From positions 1 to 64,000 of the forward strand of contig DATISF010000043.1 of NCBI GenBank assembly GCA_035468985.1: 64,000 nt of DNA, read 5' to 3'. This DNA comes from DASVHS01 sp035468985 (GTDB lineage: Bacteria; Acidobacteriota; Thermoanaerobaculia; Gp7-AA8). Of the stretch, positions 8,120 to 17,148 are shown one piece after another. The notes under the pieces were generated by a model that saw only the letters and a program-made list of their open reading frames with translations, had not been told where the DNA came from and made no database searches. Each line of letters starts with the position of its first letter. The first letter of the stretch is position 1. The position numbers and the translations under genes were made by a program.

Positions 8120-9931
8120 TTAGATTGCGGGCTTGACGTCAACGTCGATCTTCACGGCTCCATCGACGATGTAGCCGAGCGACCGCGCCTGCTGGCTGGC
8201 AGCGTGGAAACGCACCGGAGCCTGCGCTCCATTCGACGTATCGTCGCTGACGACCGCACGGATCGACGGCGGAAGACTGGGCAGATAGACACCGGCCGTC
8301 ACCGCTCCTTCGCCCGACGAATAGAGGCCGACGGTAAGGTCGGTGGAAGGACGCAGGCGGCGCAGCACGCCGACCACCTGCTCGAGCGTCCGAGGATCGG
8401 GCGGTACGAGTGTGAAGTCGATCTGGTTGGCAACCGTGCCGCCGCCGATGAGCAGATAGGCCTGCCCGGCGGGCTGATCGTCGGGGATCTTCACGTCGAA
8501 CGTCTCGACGAACGAGTCGCCGCGGAACGGCTTGAGGAGCGTGCGGACTTTGACCGTGTCTCCCGGCGAGACCCGTCCATTCTCGGGCGTCTGCAGCGTC
8601 GCTTCGAGGATGTGCGCGGTCTTGACCAGATCATCGTGACGCAGGTGAAGCTTCACGCTCTCGATCTCCGCGTCCCGGAATTCGTTCGAGATCAGATATC
8701 CGGAGATGACGGCGAGGTACTGCGGGATGGCCTGCCGCGCCTGTGCGCCGGCCCATCCTTCGCGGAGCCGGATCGGCTCGAATCCCTTGAGCTTGATCTC
8801 CGATTCCAGAACGACGGTCCGTTCGCCGGCAGCGCGCTGCGCGTTGGCAACGACGCTGTCCGCGGCCATGGCCAGCATCAGCGGCGAGAGCTGCGGATGC
8901 CGGACGAGATTCACGTGATAGGTCTTCGAGATGCCGGAGCCGTCGACAGTCAGCTCGACCGGAATCATCTGCGCCTTCTCACCGACGACGCCCATGATTC
9001 CCGCCGAGCGATCCTGGCGCAGCGCGCCGATGATCTCTCCGGTATTCGCGAACTTGAACGAGCTGGCCACGCTGGGCATGAATCCGACGATCTCCGCCTT
9101 CGCCATCGGGAAGCTGATCTCTCCCATGTCGAGGAACGGATGTCCGAACGCGTACACTCGATCGCCTTCGATGTGGGTGACCGTTCCGGTCGCGGCGACG
9201 GTGAAGTCGCCGTTCAGCAGGACGGCGCCGATCGGATCGCCGGGCGCGAACTGTCCGGCGTCCGTCGCATCACTCTTCGATGAGGAGGAGGAAGACGAAC
9301 CGCTCGGAACGGCGACGAGTCCCATCTCATCGAGGTAGTGGCCGAAGCGCGCGATCGTCTCGGGCGCGAAGCTCGACAGTGATACCGGCAACGCGATCCG
9401 TTTGGCGGTGCCGAGCGTGCTGACCTGACGCGAGACGAGATCGCCGATCAGCCTGTCGAACATCGGTTCGGTCTTGCCGCTGATGATGGCCTGAAGAAAC
9501 TCCGTGCCGGTGATGCGCGGACTGGCCGCCGGCAGAACGGCGCTTCCGCCGCTGGCCTGAGCGATGCGCAGCATCTCGTCGATCGGGGTAATGCCGGCCA
9601 CCGGCTCCTTGGCGAACTGCCAGGCGTACGCGAGCGCACCGATGACCTTGCCATCGATGAAGATCGGCGAGCCGCTCATCCCCGCGAGCACCCCGGCCCG
9701 CCGGATGACCGGCGAGTCGACGCGGCCGAGGATCAGGTTCTGCCCCGGGCCGATGTTGTTGAGCACGCCAATGATCTCGACGTCGAACCTCTCGACCTTC
9801 GAGCCTTCGAACACTGTCAGGCCGTAGCCCTTCATGCCCGCTTTCACCTGCGAAAACGGCATCGTCTCGGCCGATGCCGAGATGGCGACAAGCGCGATCA
9901 GCAGAGAAAGGAATGGGCGGAGGTGTCGCAC
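8120..9931 (-). CDS. Secreted SpoIVB/S55-like protein
   Basis: A 603-residue protein with an N-terminal signal peptide (residues 1-21, ending ISASAET). The MPFSQVKAGMKGYGLTVF opening and the AGMSGSPIFIDGKVIGALAY block (Ser about residue 86) match the serine-containing motif of the SpoIVB peptidase family (S55). A second conserved block, VYAFGHPFLDMGEISFPM, puts a candidate catalytic His at about 264. In SpoIVB the His motif comes before the Ser motif, so the order here is reversed. A poly-Ser run lies at about 212-218. The C-terminal 250 residues have PDZ/Ig-like beta character. The GTG at 9931 follows GAGGAG. Proteolysis is plausible but not shown. Confidence 0.8.
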   Translation of the reverse strand: MRHLRPFLSLLIALVAISASAETMPFSQVKAGMKGYGLTVFEGSKVERFDVEIIGVLNNIGPGQNLILGRVDSPVIRRAGVLAGMSGSPIFIDGKVIGALAYAWQFAKEPVAGITPIDEMLRIAQASGGSAVLPAASPRITGTEFLQAIISGKTEPMFDRLIGDLVSRQVSTLGTAKRIALPVSLSSFAPETIARFGHYLDEMGLVAVPSGSSSSSSSKSDATDAGQFAPGDPIGAVLLNGDFTVAATGTVTHIEGDRVYAFGHPFLDMGEISFPMAKAEIVGFMPSVASSFKFANTGEIIGALRQDRSAGIMGVVGEKAQMIPVELTVDGSGISKTYHVNLVRHPQLSPLMLAMAADSVVANAQRAAGERTVVLESEIKLKGFEPIRLREGWAGAQARQAIPQYLAVISGYLISNEFRDAEIESVKLHLRHDDLVKTAHILEATLQTPENGRVSPGDTVKVRTLLKPFRGDSFVETFDVKIPDDQPAGQAYLLIGGGTVANQIDFTLVPPDPRTLEQVVGVLRRLRPSTDLTVGLYSSGEGAVTAGVYLPSLPPSIRAVVSDDTSNGAQAPVRFHAASQQARSLGYIVDGAVKIDVDVKPAI

Positions 9932-10002
9932 GTCGGGAGTAACACTCCTCGCTAGAGGCGCATTTCGATGCTCATGCCAGGCTTCGTCATTCGTAAACGC
10001 GA

Positions 10003-11037
10003 TCACGCAATGGTACGCGTTCTGGTCATCAGGGCCTTGGGGATTTCGTCGAGCGGCAGGATCTCCTCCGCCGCTCCCAGCGCGATGGCTTCCTTGGCCA
10101 TCCCGAAGACCACGCTCGTCGCCGCGTCCTGGGCGATCGTGGCCGCGCCGGCACCGCGCATCGACAACAGACCTTCCGCACCATCGCGACCCATTCCCGT
10201 CAGGATGACTCCCACCGCCGCGTCGCCGGCCGCCTCGGCAACCGACTGGAAAAGAACATCGACGCTCGGGCGGTGACGCGAGCGAAGCGGTCCGTCGACA
10301 AGATCGGCGATCAGCGTGCCGTTCGCGTTTCGAATGACCATGTGGCGATTGCCGGGAGCGATCAGTGCGAGGCCCTCGCAAATTCGATCTCCATCTTCCG
10401 CTTCTTTGACGCGCATGGCGCAAGTGTCGTCGAGGCGGCGTGCGAACATTTTCGTGAACATCTCCGGCATGTGCTGGACCACCGCGATCCCGCACATGTG
10501 CTGCGGCAACGCCGCGAGGATCGTGTGAATGGCTTCCGTTCCTCCTGTCGATGCGCCGATCGCCACCAGGCGCGGCCCGGCAGGACCGATGCGCTGGGAA
10601 AGCCGGGCGACCGGCCGGCGGTGGCGCTGCGGGTTCGCCGCGGCGGCCGCCCGAACGGCATCGATGAGAAGGACTGCCGACTCGTAAAGGAATCCCTGGA
10701 TTCCGATCTGCGGCTTGGCGATCAGATCGACCGCTCCATCCTCCAGCGCCCGGAACGCGCTGGCGCTCCCCTTCTCCACGTGCCCTGAGCAGATGATCAC
10801 CGGGATCGGGTTCTCATTCATCAGTTTTCGGAGGAACGTCAGGCCGTCCATGCGCGGCATCTCCAGGTCGAGAATGATCACGTCGGGCCGCCGGCGCTCG
10901 ATCCGATCGAGAGCGATGACCGGATCCGCGGCCACTGCCACCGAGATGTCTCCCTGCGACTGAAGGACGGCCGTGACGGTTTGCCGCACGACCGCCGAGT
11001 CGTCGATGACCAGAACGTGGGTCGGACGCTCGGCCAT
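10003..11037 (-). CDS. cheB: Chemotaxis methylesterase/glutaminase CheB
   Basis: A 344-residue protein with an N-terminal receiver (VLVIDDSAVVR; phospho-acceptor Asp in VIILDLEMPRMDG) and a C-terminal CheB methylesterase domain. The catalytic Ser sits in VAIGASTGGTEA, the His in VVQHMPEMFT and the Asp in GVILTGMGRDGAEG. It removes methyl groups from receptor glutamates (and deamidates glutamines) in adaptation. The ATG at 11037 overlaps the cheR stop by one base (TGATG). Last gene of the chemosensory operon; the next gene starts 72 bases downstream with its own ribosome site. Confidence 0.95.
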   Translation of the reverse strand: MAERPTHVLVIDDSAVVRQTVTAVLQSQGDISVAVAADPVIALDRIERRRPDVIILDLEMPRMDGLTFLRKLMNENPIPVIICSGHVEKGSASAFRALEDGAVDLIAKPQIGIQGFLYESAVLLIDAVRAAAAANPQRHRRPVARLSQRIGPAGPRLVAIGASTGGTEAIHTILAALPQHMCGIAVVQHMPEMFTKMFARRLDDTCAMRVKEAEDGDRICEGLALIAPGNRHMVIRNANGTLIADLVDGPLRSRHRPSVDVLFQSVAEAAGDAAVGVILTGMGRDGAEGLLSMRGAGAATIAQDAATSVVFGMAKEAIALGAAEEILPLDEIPKALMTRTRTIA

Positions 11038-11888
11038 CAGGCTGCGCTCCGCGGCCTGTACTGGCAGATCGCCGGCCTGACCGGGACGAGCTGTTCGTTC
11101 CATCCCGTTCCCGATTCCGCGTGCCCGAGAAACAGGTAACCGCCGGGCACGAGATGCGCGAGCAGGCGGTCGAAGACGTGCTTCTTCGACGCGGCATCGA
11201 AATAGATCATCACGTTGCGGCAGAAGATCAGGTCGAACGAGGTCGCCATCGGATACGACGCGTCGCTGAGATTGACCTGACCGAAGCGGACCAGCGACCG
11301 GAGCACCGGCCCCGCGCGCATGATGCCTTCCTTCGATTGACGGCCCTTCAGCATGTAGCGGTGAAGGTATGGCGATGGGATCTCCGCCGCGCTCTCGATC
11401 GGCCATTCCGCTTTCCGTCCGGCTTCCAGCGCGCGAGTGGAGAGATCGGTTGCCAGAACGTCGATCGTCCAGCCGGACGGCGCGAGCCGATGATGCAGAG
11501 CCATGGCGATGGAGAACGGCTCCTGCCCTGTCGAGCAGGCGGCGCTCCAGACCGAGAGGTGGCGGGGCCGCCGCTCCGCCATCAACGACGGCACGATGAC
11601 GCGGTCGAGAAAGTCGAACTGCGCCGGCTCGCGGAAGAAATGCGTTTCGTTCGTGCAGATGGAGTCGAGCAGGATCCTGCGCTCCTCCGGACCGGCGGCG
11701 GAGACGACGCGGTAGTACTCGCCGAACGAGCGAAGCCCGAGCTGCCGGATGCGGCGCGACAGGCGCGCGGCGAGCAGCGCGCGCTTGACCGGCGAAAGGA
11801 AAATGCCCGACCACTGGTAGACGATCCGCTGGAAAAGCTGGAACTCGTCATCCGAGACGGCGAGCGGCGCGCAGGACTCGATCTGCAC
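11037..11888 (-). CDS. cheR: Chemotaxis methyltransferase CheR
   Basis: A 283-residue SAM-dependent methyltransferase that methylates receptor glutamates. The N-terminal helical domain (residues about 12-80) carries the CTNETHFFREPAQFDFL motif. The catalytic domain has the SAM-binding WSAACSTGQEPFSIAM motif, DVLATDLSTRALE, and FDLIFCRNVMIYFD. Length is typical. It lacks the beta-subdomain insertion I would look for in a strongly pentapeptide-dependent CheR, but I cannot settle that by eye. Seven bases separate it from cheW. Confidence 0.95.
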   Translation of the reverse strand: MQIESCAPLAVSDDEFQLFQRIVYQWSGIFLSPVKRALLAARLSRRIRQLGLRSFGEYYRVVSAAGPEERRILLDSICTNETHFFREPAQFDFLDRVIVPSLMAERRPRHLSVWSAACSTGQEPFSIAMALHHRLAPSGWTIDVLATDLSTRALEAGRKAEWPIESAAEIPSPYLHRYMLKGRQSKEGIMRAGPVLRSLVRFGQVNLSDASYPMATSFDLIFCRNVMIYFDAASKKHVFDRLLAHLVPGGYLFLGHAESGTGWNEQLVPVRPAICQYRPRSAA

Positions 11889-11895
11889 GGTTGTC

Positions 11896-12393
11896 TCACA
11901 CGGCGACCGGCTCGCTCACGATGGAGTTGATCTCCTGATCGGTGAGAAGACGGTCGAGGTCGAGAATGAGCACGAAGCGGTCGCCGTTCTTGCCCACGCC
12001 CTGCAGAAAATCGGGCCGCGCTCGCGTTCCGAATGCGGGCGGCGGCTCGATGGCATCCCCGGGAAGATCGATGACCTGGCTCACCGAATCGGTGAGCAGT
12101 CCCATGACCGTGCTCTCGCCGCCGAGCTCGATCTCGACGATGACGACGCACGTCCTTTGCGTGCGAACGGTACGGCTGGCGCCGAACTTGACTGCCAGGT
12201 CGATGACCGGAACGACGCGGCCGCGCAGGTTGATGACGCCCACCACGCTCGCCGGAGTTCCCGGAACGCGTGTGGCTCCGCTGAATTCGATGATCTCCTT
12301 GATGCGGAGAATTCCGGCCGCGTACTCCTCCGTCCCCACGAAGAACGTGAGGTACTGGCCGCCTCCGCCGCGGGAAGTTGTGGTCTCCGCCAT
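11896..12393 (-). CDS. cheW: Chemotaxis coupling protein CheW
   Basis: A 165-residue CheW-fold adaptor linking the MCP at 12404 to CheA. Conserved features are YLTFFVGTEEYAAGILRIKEII, the VPGTPASVVGVINLRGRVVPVIDL core and GLLTDSVSQVIDLP. I chose the ATG at 12393 because GGAGGA lies just upstream and the residues before it are low-complexity. The frame stays open to 12453, overlapping the MCP gene. Ten bases separate it from the MCP stop. Confidence 0.95.
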   Translation of the reverse strand: MAETTTSRGGGGQYLTFFVGTEEYAAGILRIKEIIEFSGATRVPGTPASVVGVINLRGRVVPVIDLAVKFGASRTVRTQRTCVVIVEIELGGESTVMGLLTDSVSQVIDLPGDAIEPPPAFGTRARPDFLQGVGKNGDRFVLILDLDRLLTDQEINSIVSEPVAV

Positions 12394-12403
12394 GGCATCC
12401 TCC

Positions 12404-14071
12404 TCACGCGAAGTGCGCGAATTCATTGTCCAGGGCCGGTTCGGCTTCGGCACGTCCGTTACCGCCCAGCGCTTCGCCGGCGGCCCCGTGCAGCGGAGCG
12501 TGCAGAATCACCGGCTTGCGCGGCAACGGCGGCGCGGGTCGACGCTGCGGGGCCTGGGGACGCAGATCGTCCTCGGCCAGCTTGAAGAACGACATCAACT
12601 GTGTGAGCGCCTCCGCCTGCGAGGCCATCTCCTCGGCGGTGCTCGACAGCTCCTCGGCCGATGAGGCGTTGCGCTGCGTGACCTGATCCACCTGCCCGAG
12701 TGCCTGGTTGATCTGGGTAACGCCGGTCGACTGCTCGCGTGACGCCGCGGCGACTTCCTGCACCAGATCGGCGGTTTTGCGAATGGCAGGCACGAGATCG
12801 ATCAGGAGTTGTCCCGACCGCTCGGCGACCTTCATGCTCGATCCGGCCAGCGAGCCGATCTCCTTCGCTGCAGACTGGCTGCGCTCAGCGAGCTTGCGTA
12901 CTTCCGTGGCCACAACGGCAAAGCCGCGGCCATGCTCGCCTGCCCTCGCCGCTTCGATGGCGGCGTTGAGAGCCAGGAGGTTCGTCTGGTAGGCGATCTC
13001 TTCGACGATGGAGATCTTCTGAGCGATGGAGTTCATCGCGTCGACGGTGTCCCGAACCGCCTTGCCGCTTTCCTCCGCATCGCGCGCGCCCTTGACGGCC
13101 ATCTGCTCCATCTGCCGGGTGTTCTCCGCATTCTGTTCGATCGATGCGCTCATCTGCTGCAGGCTCGACGTCGTCTCTTCGACGGATGCAGCCTGTTCGC
13201 TCGTGCCCTGCGCCAACGCCTGTGCCGACGACGAGATCTGCGACGAGGCCGACGAGAGAGCGCCCGCTCCGGCGCGCACCTCGGCGATGATCTGCGCGAG
13301 CTGCTCGATCATCTTGCGCATCCCCAACTGCAGAACACCGATCTCATCGTTCGAGGTCACCTCGACGTGGGTGGTGACATCGCCGTTCGTGAGTCGGTCC
13401 GCGGCGGCCACCGCGCTTGCCAGGCCCTTGGAGACCGAGCGAGCGAGCACCAGGGAGATCAGCGACAGGAGCATCACACCCGCGATCGCCGCGAGAATGA
13501 TCATGCGGCGCGCGGCAACGATTGCTGCGCGGCCGCCGGCGGCGGTCTGCTCGGCCTCCTTTTGAATGAGGCCGCCGAGGTTCTGCAGCTCGATCGAGAC
13601 CTCGTCGAAGGAGCGGTTGAATTCCGTCAGCTGCTTGATGCCTTCCGTGTTGTCGCGGAGGATCAACTGCTTGATCGACTCCGCGGACGCGATGTACGCA
13701 TCCACACGCGGCTTCGCGCTGGCCAGAGCCTGTCGCACGGCCGGCGAGTGATTCGCCTCGTCGATGACGGCCATCTGCTCGCGGATCAACTTCACATCGC
13801 GTGGGAAGTTGTCGGTCGCGTTCACGAGCCACTGCGTGTCGGCGACGACGCTGGCGGTCAGGATCTCCAGCACGTCGGCCTTCAATCCCTCGTGGAGCAT
13901 GTCCACCATCATGGCCGCGTGGCTGGTCTTCGAAGCCTCGAGGATCGCGGCCTGAGCGGCGTCGACCTTCTGCAGGCCGATCCAGCCCGCGTAGCCGGCA
14001 ACCGCGACCATGGCCACTCCCACGATGACCATTCCGATCAGTTTCACAAGCACCGTAATTCGCTTTCGCAT
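12404..14071 (-). CDS. Methyl-accepting chemotaxis protein
   Basis: A 555-residue transmembrane chemoreceptor. TM1 is at about 8-32. A periplasmic helical bundle of about 150 residues follows (four-helix-type sensor, no PAS/Cache motif seen). TM2 is at about 188-211, then HAMP (SKGLASAVAAADRLTNGD) and the signalling coiled coil. The hairpin tip is the highly conserved VEEIAYQTNLLALNAAIEAA segment. After a Pro-rich linker the chain ends E-F-A-H-F-A, which fits the x-[HFYW]-x-x-[HFYW] tether pattern for CheR/CheB. It is the only receptor in the operon, so probably the dedicated input for this CheA. Confidence 0.95.
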   Translation of the reverse strand: MRKRITVLVKLIGMVIVGVAMVAVAGYAGWIGLQKVDAAQAAILEASKTSHAAMMVDMLHEGLKADVLEILTASVVADTQWLVNATDNFPRDVKLIREQMAVIDEANHSPAVRQALASAKPRVDAYIASAESIKQLILRDNTEGIKQLTEFNRSFDEVSIELQNLGGLIQKEAEQTAAGGRAAIVAARRMIILAAIAGVMLLSLISLVLARSVSKGLASAVAAADRLTNGDVTTHVEVTSNDEIGVLQLGMRKMIEQLAQIIAEVRAGAGALSSASSQISSSAQALAQGTSEQAASVEETTSSLQQMSASIEQNAENTRQMEQMAVKGARDAEESGKAVRDTVDAMNSIAQKISIVEEIAYQTNLLALNAAIEAARAGEHGRGFAVVATEVRKLAERSQSAAKEIGSLAGSSMKVAERSGQLLIDLVPAIRKTADLVQEVAAASREQSTGVTQINQALGQVDQVTQRNASSAEELSSTAEEMASQAEALTQLMSFFKLAEDDLRPQAPQRRPAPPLPRKPVILHAPLHGAAGEALGGNGRAEAEPALDNEFAHFA

Positions 14072-14082
14072 CGTCGTTCTCC

Positions 14083-15696
14083 CTAACCCTGAAGGTGTTT
14101 CCTGCGCGTCACGCGCTGCACGAGCGCGGTGACGTCGAGCAACAAAGCCACGCGGCCGTCGCTCAAAATCGAAGATCCTGAAAATTCCCGGACGCGCTCG
14201 AAGAGCTTTCCGAGCGGCTTGATGACGGTCTGGCTCTGCCCCTCGAGCTCATCGACAGCGAGACCGATGCGCGTGCCCAGCGCCTGCACCACGACGACGT
14301 GCCGGGGCTTCGATGAGCTGGCGAACGCCGAGCCGAGGTCGAGATACGGCAGCGGCTCGCCGCGAACCTCGATCAGGCCCTGGGCCTCGGGCCTCGGGCC
14401 TCGGAGGCATGAAGCGAGATCGAGGCACTCCACCACCGCGTCCACGGGGAGGATGTACGTCTCGCTGGCGACGCCGACGGCGAAACCGTCGATGATGGCC
14501 AGCGTCAACGGCAGGCGAAGCGTGAAGACGGCACCCTGGTCGTTGTCGAGATCGATCGAGCCCCGCAGCGCTTCGACATTGCGCCGAACCACGTCCAGCC
14601 CGACGCCGCGTCCCGAGAGCTCGGTCACGTTCTCCGCGGTGCTGAAGCCGGGCTCGAGAATCAGCCGGTAAACCTCGCGATCGGGCAGCTGGTCCGCGTC
14701 GGGCATGCCGAGCTCCCGCGCCTTCCTGACGATCGCCTTCCGGTCCAGACCGCGGCCGTCGTCGTGGACATCGATGATGATGCTGCCGCCTTCATGGCGG
14801 GCGGTCAGAGTGATCTTTCCTTCAGCCGGCTTGTTCTTCGCCCGCCGCTCGTCCGGAGACTCGATGCCGTGATCGACGGCGTTGCGGATCATGTGCATCA
14901 GCGGATCGCGGAGGTGCTCGACGACGGAAAGGTCGACTTCCACGTCCGCACCGACGATGACCAGCCGTGCCTTCTTGTTCTGACCGGCTGCGAGATCGCG
15001 GACGTTCCGGATGAACGGACGGAACACGGTGCCGACGGGCACCATGCGCACGCGTGTGACCAGCTCCTGGAGCTGCAGCGCCAGCCGTTCGGTCTCGGCG
15101 AATGATTCGAGCAGCTCCGCGGATTGTGAATCCTCGATCGACCGGCCGAGCCGCCCGCGCGCAATGGCCAGCTCGCCCGCAAGGTTGGCCATCCGATCGA
15201 GACGCTCGACGTCCACGCGCAGGGTGCGCGCCAGCGCCCTGGCCGCCGCCGGAGTCGAGATCGCGGACGATCCGGTCGTCTGCGGCGATGACTCTCTGCG
15301 CGCGCGCGCCCATTCTCCGAGCGCGCTGCAGGCTTCCATCGCGCTCGGCCGCGGCTGATCGCCGTGCTCGGCGACAACAGGAAGCCACTCACGGAATTCG
15401 TCGACCATGCGCAGCAGGAGCGTGGTCAGCTTCGAATCGGCTTCGATCGTGTGCTGCGCCAGACTCTCCACCGTGTCCTCAAAGGAGTGAGCGGCGTGCG
15501 TCACGTTGTCGAACGACAGGCACGAGGCGTTGCCCTTGAGCGTGTGCGCGCCGCGGAAGATGATTCGGATCAGCTCTGCGTCGCCGGGGCGGTCTTCGAG
15601 ATCCATCACCGCCTTCTCCATCTGATCGAGTAGATCGAGCCCCTCGATGACGAATTCGCGGGTGACGGCGGAGATGTCTATGTCCATGGTGGTCAT
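14083..15696 (-). CDS. cheA: Chemotaxis histidine kinase CheA
   Basis: A 537-residue cytosolic kinase. The N-terminal Hpt domain has its phospho-accepting His at about 51 in RGAHTLKGNA. A short Pro/Ser/Ala linker takes the place of a CheY-binding P2 domain. The P3 dimerisation helices follow (LDRMANLAGELAIARGRL). The ATPase domain has N-box HMIRNAVDHGIE, G1 DDGRGLD and G2 SGRGVGLD. The C-terminal P5 CheW-like domain runs from about 400. It is shorter than E. coli CheA (654) because P2 is absent. An in-frame Met at residue 4 is an alternative start. Confidence 0.95.
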   Translation of the reverse strand: MTTMDIDISAVTREFVIEGLDLLDQMEKAVMDLEDRPGDAELIRIIFRGAHTLKGNASCLSFDNVTHAAHSFEDTVESLAQHTIEADSKLTTLLLRMVDEFREWLPVVAEHGDQPRPSAMEACSALGEWARARRESSPQTTGSSAISTPAAARALARTLRVDVERLDRMANLAGELAIARGRLGRSIEDSQSAELLESFAETERLALQLQELVTRVRMVPVGTVFRPFIRNVRDLAAGQNKKARLVIVGADVEVDLSVVEHLRDPLMHMIRNAVDHGIESPDERRAKNKPAEGKITLTARHEGGSIIIDVHDDGRGLDRKAIVRKARELGMPDADQLPDREVYRLILEPGFSTAENVTELSGRGVGLDVVRRNVEALRGSIDLDNDQGAVFTLRLPLTLAIIDGFAVGVASETYILPVDAVVECLDLASCLRGPRPEAQGLIEVRGEPLPYLDLGSAFASSSKPRHVVVVQALGTRIGLAVDELEGQSQTVIKPLGKLFERVREFSGSSILSDGRVALLLDVTALVQRVTRRKHLQG

Positions 15697-15703
15697 CGCA
15701 TCC

Positions 15704-16207
15704 TCACAGCCGCCGGATGGTCACGTGCCCGGTGTCGGTCTCGAACGTGACCTTTCGACCCTGACGTCCTTCGAGATCGCGCTGGACGATGGCCACTCCC
15801 GACTGCGTCACGAGTGTCTCCGCGAGCTCGGCGTTGCGCTTTCCGATGTGATCGGCGTTGCGAAATGTCTCCATGACGCATGCGCCGCCAAAGATGCCTG
15901 CCCGAAGATCGCGGCACAGCGAGCCGAGCCGCGTCAGCCGGTTCAGCAACTGCTCCCAGGCCACGTTGCCGAAGCGCGCCGCTCCGGCCTCTTTCCCGTG
16001 AAACGGCAGCATGTAGTGATTCATCCCGCCAATGTGCAGTCGTGCGTCCCAGAGGCAGATCGCTACGCACGATCCGAGGATGGTGATGATCACGGACGGC
16101 TCGGTGACCGCGGTGAGCTGGCCGGCCTGCAGATAGATCTTCCGACGATCGATCAAGGCCGGCACGGGGTTCGCGGAGTAGGTGGCCGTCACGAAGTCGG
16201 TCATCAC
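15704..16207 (-). CDS. cheD: Chemoreceptor glutamine deamidase CheD
   Basis: A 167-residue protein. CheD deamidates receptor glutamines and, in Bacillus, interacts with CheC. The catalytic Cys (about 47, in ILGSCVAICLWD) and His (about 64, in GGMNHYMLP) are both present, with the GGA / NAELAETLV blocks typical of the family. It starts with MM; the upstream Met overlaps the stop of the GAF gene by four bases. Having both CheD and CheB points to a two-enzyme adaptation system acting on the MCP. No CheC is in the operon. Confidence 0.93.
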   Translation of the reverse strand: MMTDFVTATYSANPVPALIDRRKIYLQAGQLTAVTEPSVIITILGSCVAICLWDARLHIGGMNHYMLPFHGKEAGAARFGNVAWEQLLNRLTRLGSLCRDLRAGIFGGACVMETFRNADHIGKRNAELAETLVTQSGVAIVQRDLEGRQGRKVTFETDTGHVTIRRL

Positions 16208-16773
16208 ATCACCGCGGTTCCGGTCGCGTGCAGGTTTGCGCAGTACAGCGCGGTCGCGGCGTGGGTGGCCAGAAGTCCGAACAGCTCACGATCGACGGCG
16301 TCCAGACCGCTCTTCTGTTGCAGGAGCCGGAAGATGGCGATGGCCCCGGTCGGCCGATCGTCGACGATCATCGGAATGCAAGCCGTCAACGGTTCCGCGG
16401 CGACGGCCCCTCCGTCGCGCACCCACAGCTGACGCGAACGCATGCACTCGTCGATGCGCCGCCGGGCGTCTTCCGGCAGTTCGTCGAACCGCTCGGCCTC
16501 CACGCCCACCGCGGCAGCCAGGCGCGGGACCTCGTGATCGAGCTCCCACACCGTCAGCTCCTCAGAGCCGACAAGATTGATGATGATCTCCTGGATCCCG
16601 GCGAGCACCTCGGCGCGGTCGAGTGTCGAATGCAGCCGGTAGCTGGCCACGTAGAGGTTGGCCAGATTCGTGTTCTGCTCTTCGAGCTCGATCCGCTCCG
16701 CTTCGAGCCGCGCGGCCAGCTCGCGCAGTTTCTGGTTCTCCTGCAACAGCTCGTGTGTATTTCGTTCGGACAT
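16204..16773 (-). CDS. Coiled-coil plus GAF-type protein in the chemosensory operon
   Basis: A 189-residue soluble protein. Residues 1-40 form a strongly predicted coiled coil (LLQENQKLRELAARLEAERI...). Residues about 48-185 read as a GAF domain: TLDRAEVLAGIQEII, then CIPMIVDDRPTGAIAIFRL and a terminal LLATHAATALYCANL helix. GAF domains bind small ligands or dimerise. Its position between cheY and cheD, with a three-base gap and a four-base overlap, says it belongs to the signalling pathway, perhaps as an input or scaffold. I do not know a standard name for it. Confidence 0.8.
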   Translation of the reverse strand: MSERNTHELLQENQKLRELAARLEAERIELEEQNTNLANLYVASYRLHSTLDRAEVLAGIQEIIINLVGSEELTVWELDHEVPRLAAAVGVEAERFDELPEDARRRIDECMRSRQLWVRDGGAVAAEPLTACIPMIVDDRPTGAIAIFRLLQQKSGLDAVDRELFGLLATHAATALYCANLHATGTAVM

Positions 16774-16776
16774 GTC

Positions 16777-17148
16777 TCACTCACCGAGGCAGCTGCGAAT
16801 CTTGGTGACGAGGTCGAGACTGTTGATCGGCTTCGTCACGTAGTCGCTGGCCCCATTCGAGAACGCCGTCTCCACGTTGTTCGCTTCGGCCCGCGTGGTC
16901 ACCATGATCACGGGGATGGAGCTGGTGTGCTCGTTGTCATGAAGATGGCGGACGGCGTCGAGACCGTTCATGTGCGGCATCACGAGGTCCATCAGGATCA
17001 GGTCCGGCTGTTCCTGCTCCGCCTTCGCGAGCGCTTCCTCGCCGTTGCCGGCCGTCGTCAGCACGTAGCCGTACTTGGCGAGAATCATCCTCTCCATCAT
17101 CAGAATCGTGCTGGAGTCGTCGACGAGCAGAATCTTCTTATGAGACAT
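16777..17148 (-). CDS. CheY-like response regulator
   Basis: A 123-residue stand-alone receiver. Acidic pocket DD at 10-11, phospho-Asp at 54 (LILMDLVMPHMNG), Thr in VIMVTTRA and Lys in YVTKPINS. It is the most likely phosphate acceptor from CheA in this operon. Because no flagellar genes are in the window, its target could be a flagellar switch encoded elsewhere, a pilus or gliding motor, or the adjacent EAL protein. The start overlaps the EAL gene's end by 11 bases. Confidence 0.93.
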   Translation of the reverse strand: MSHKKILLVDDSSTILMMERMILAKYGYVLTTAGNGEEALAKAEQEQPDLILMDLVMPHMNGLDAVRHLHDNEHTSSIPVIMVTTRAEANNVETAFSNGASDYVTKPINSLDLVTKIRSCLGE

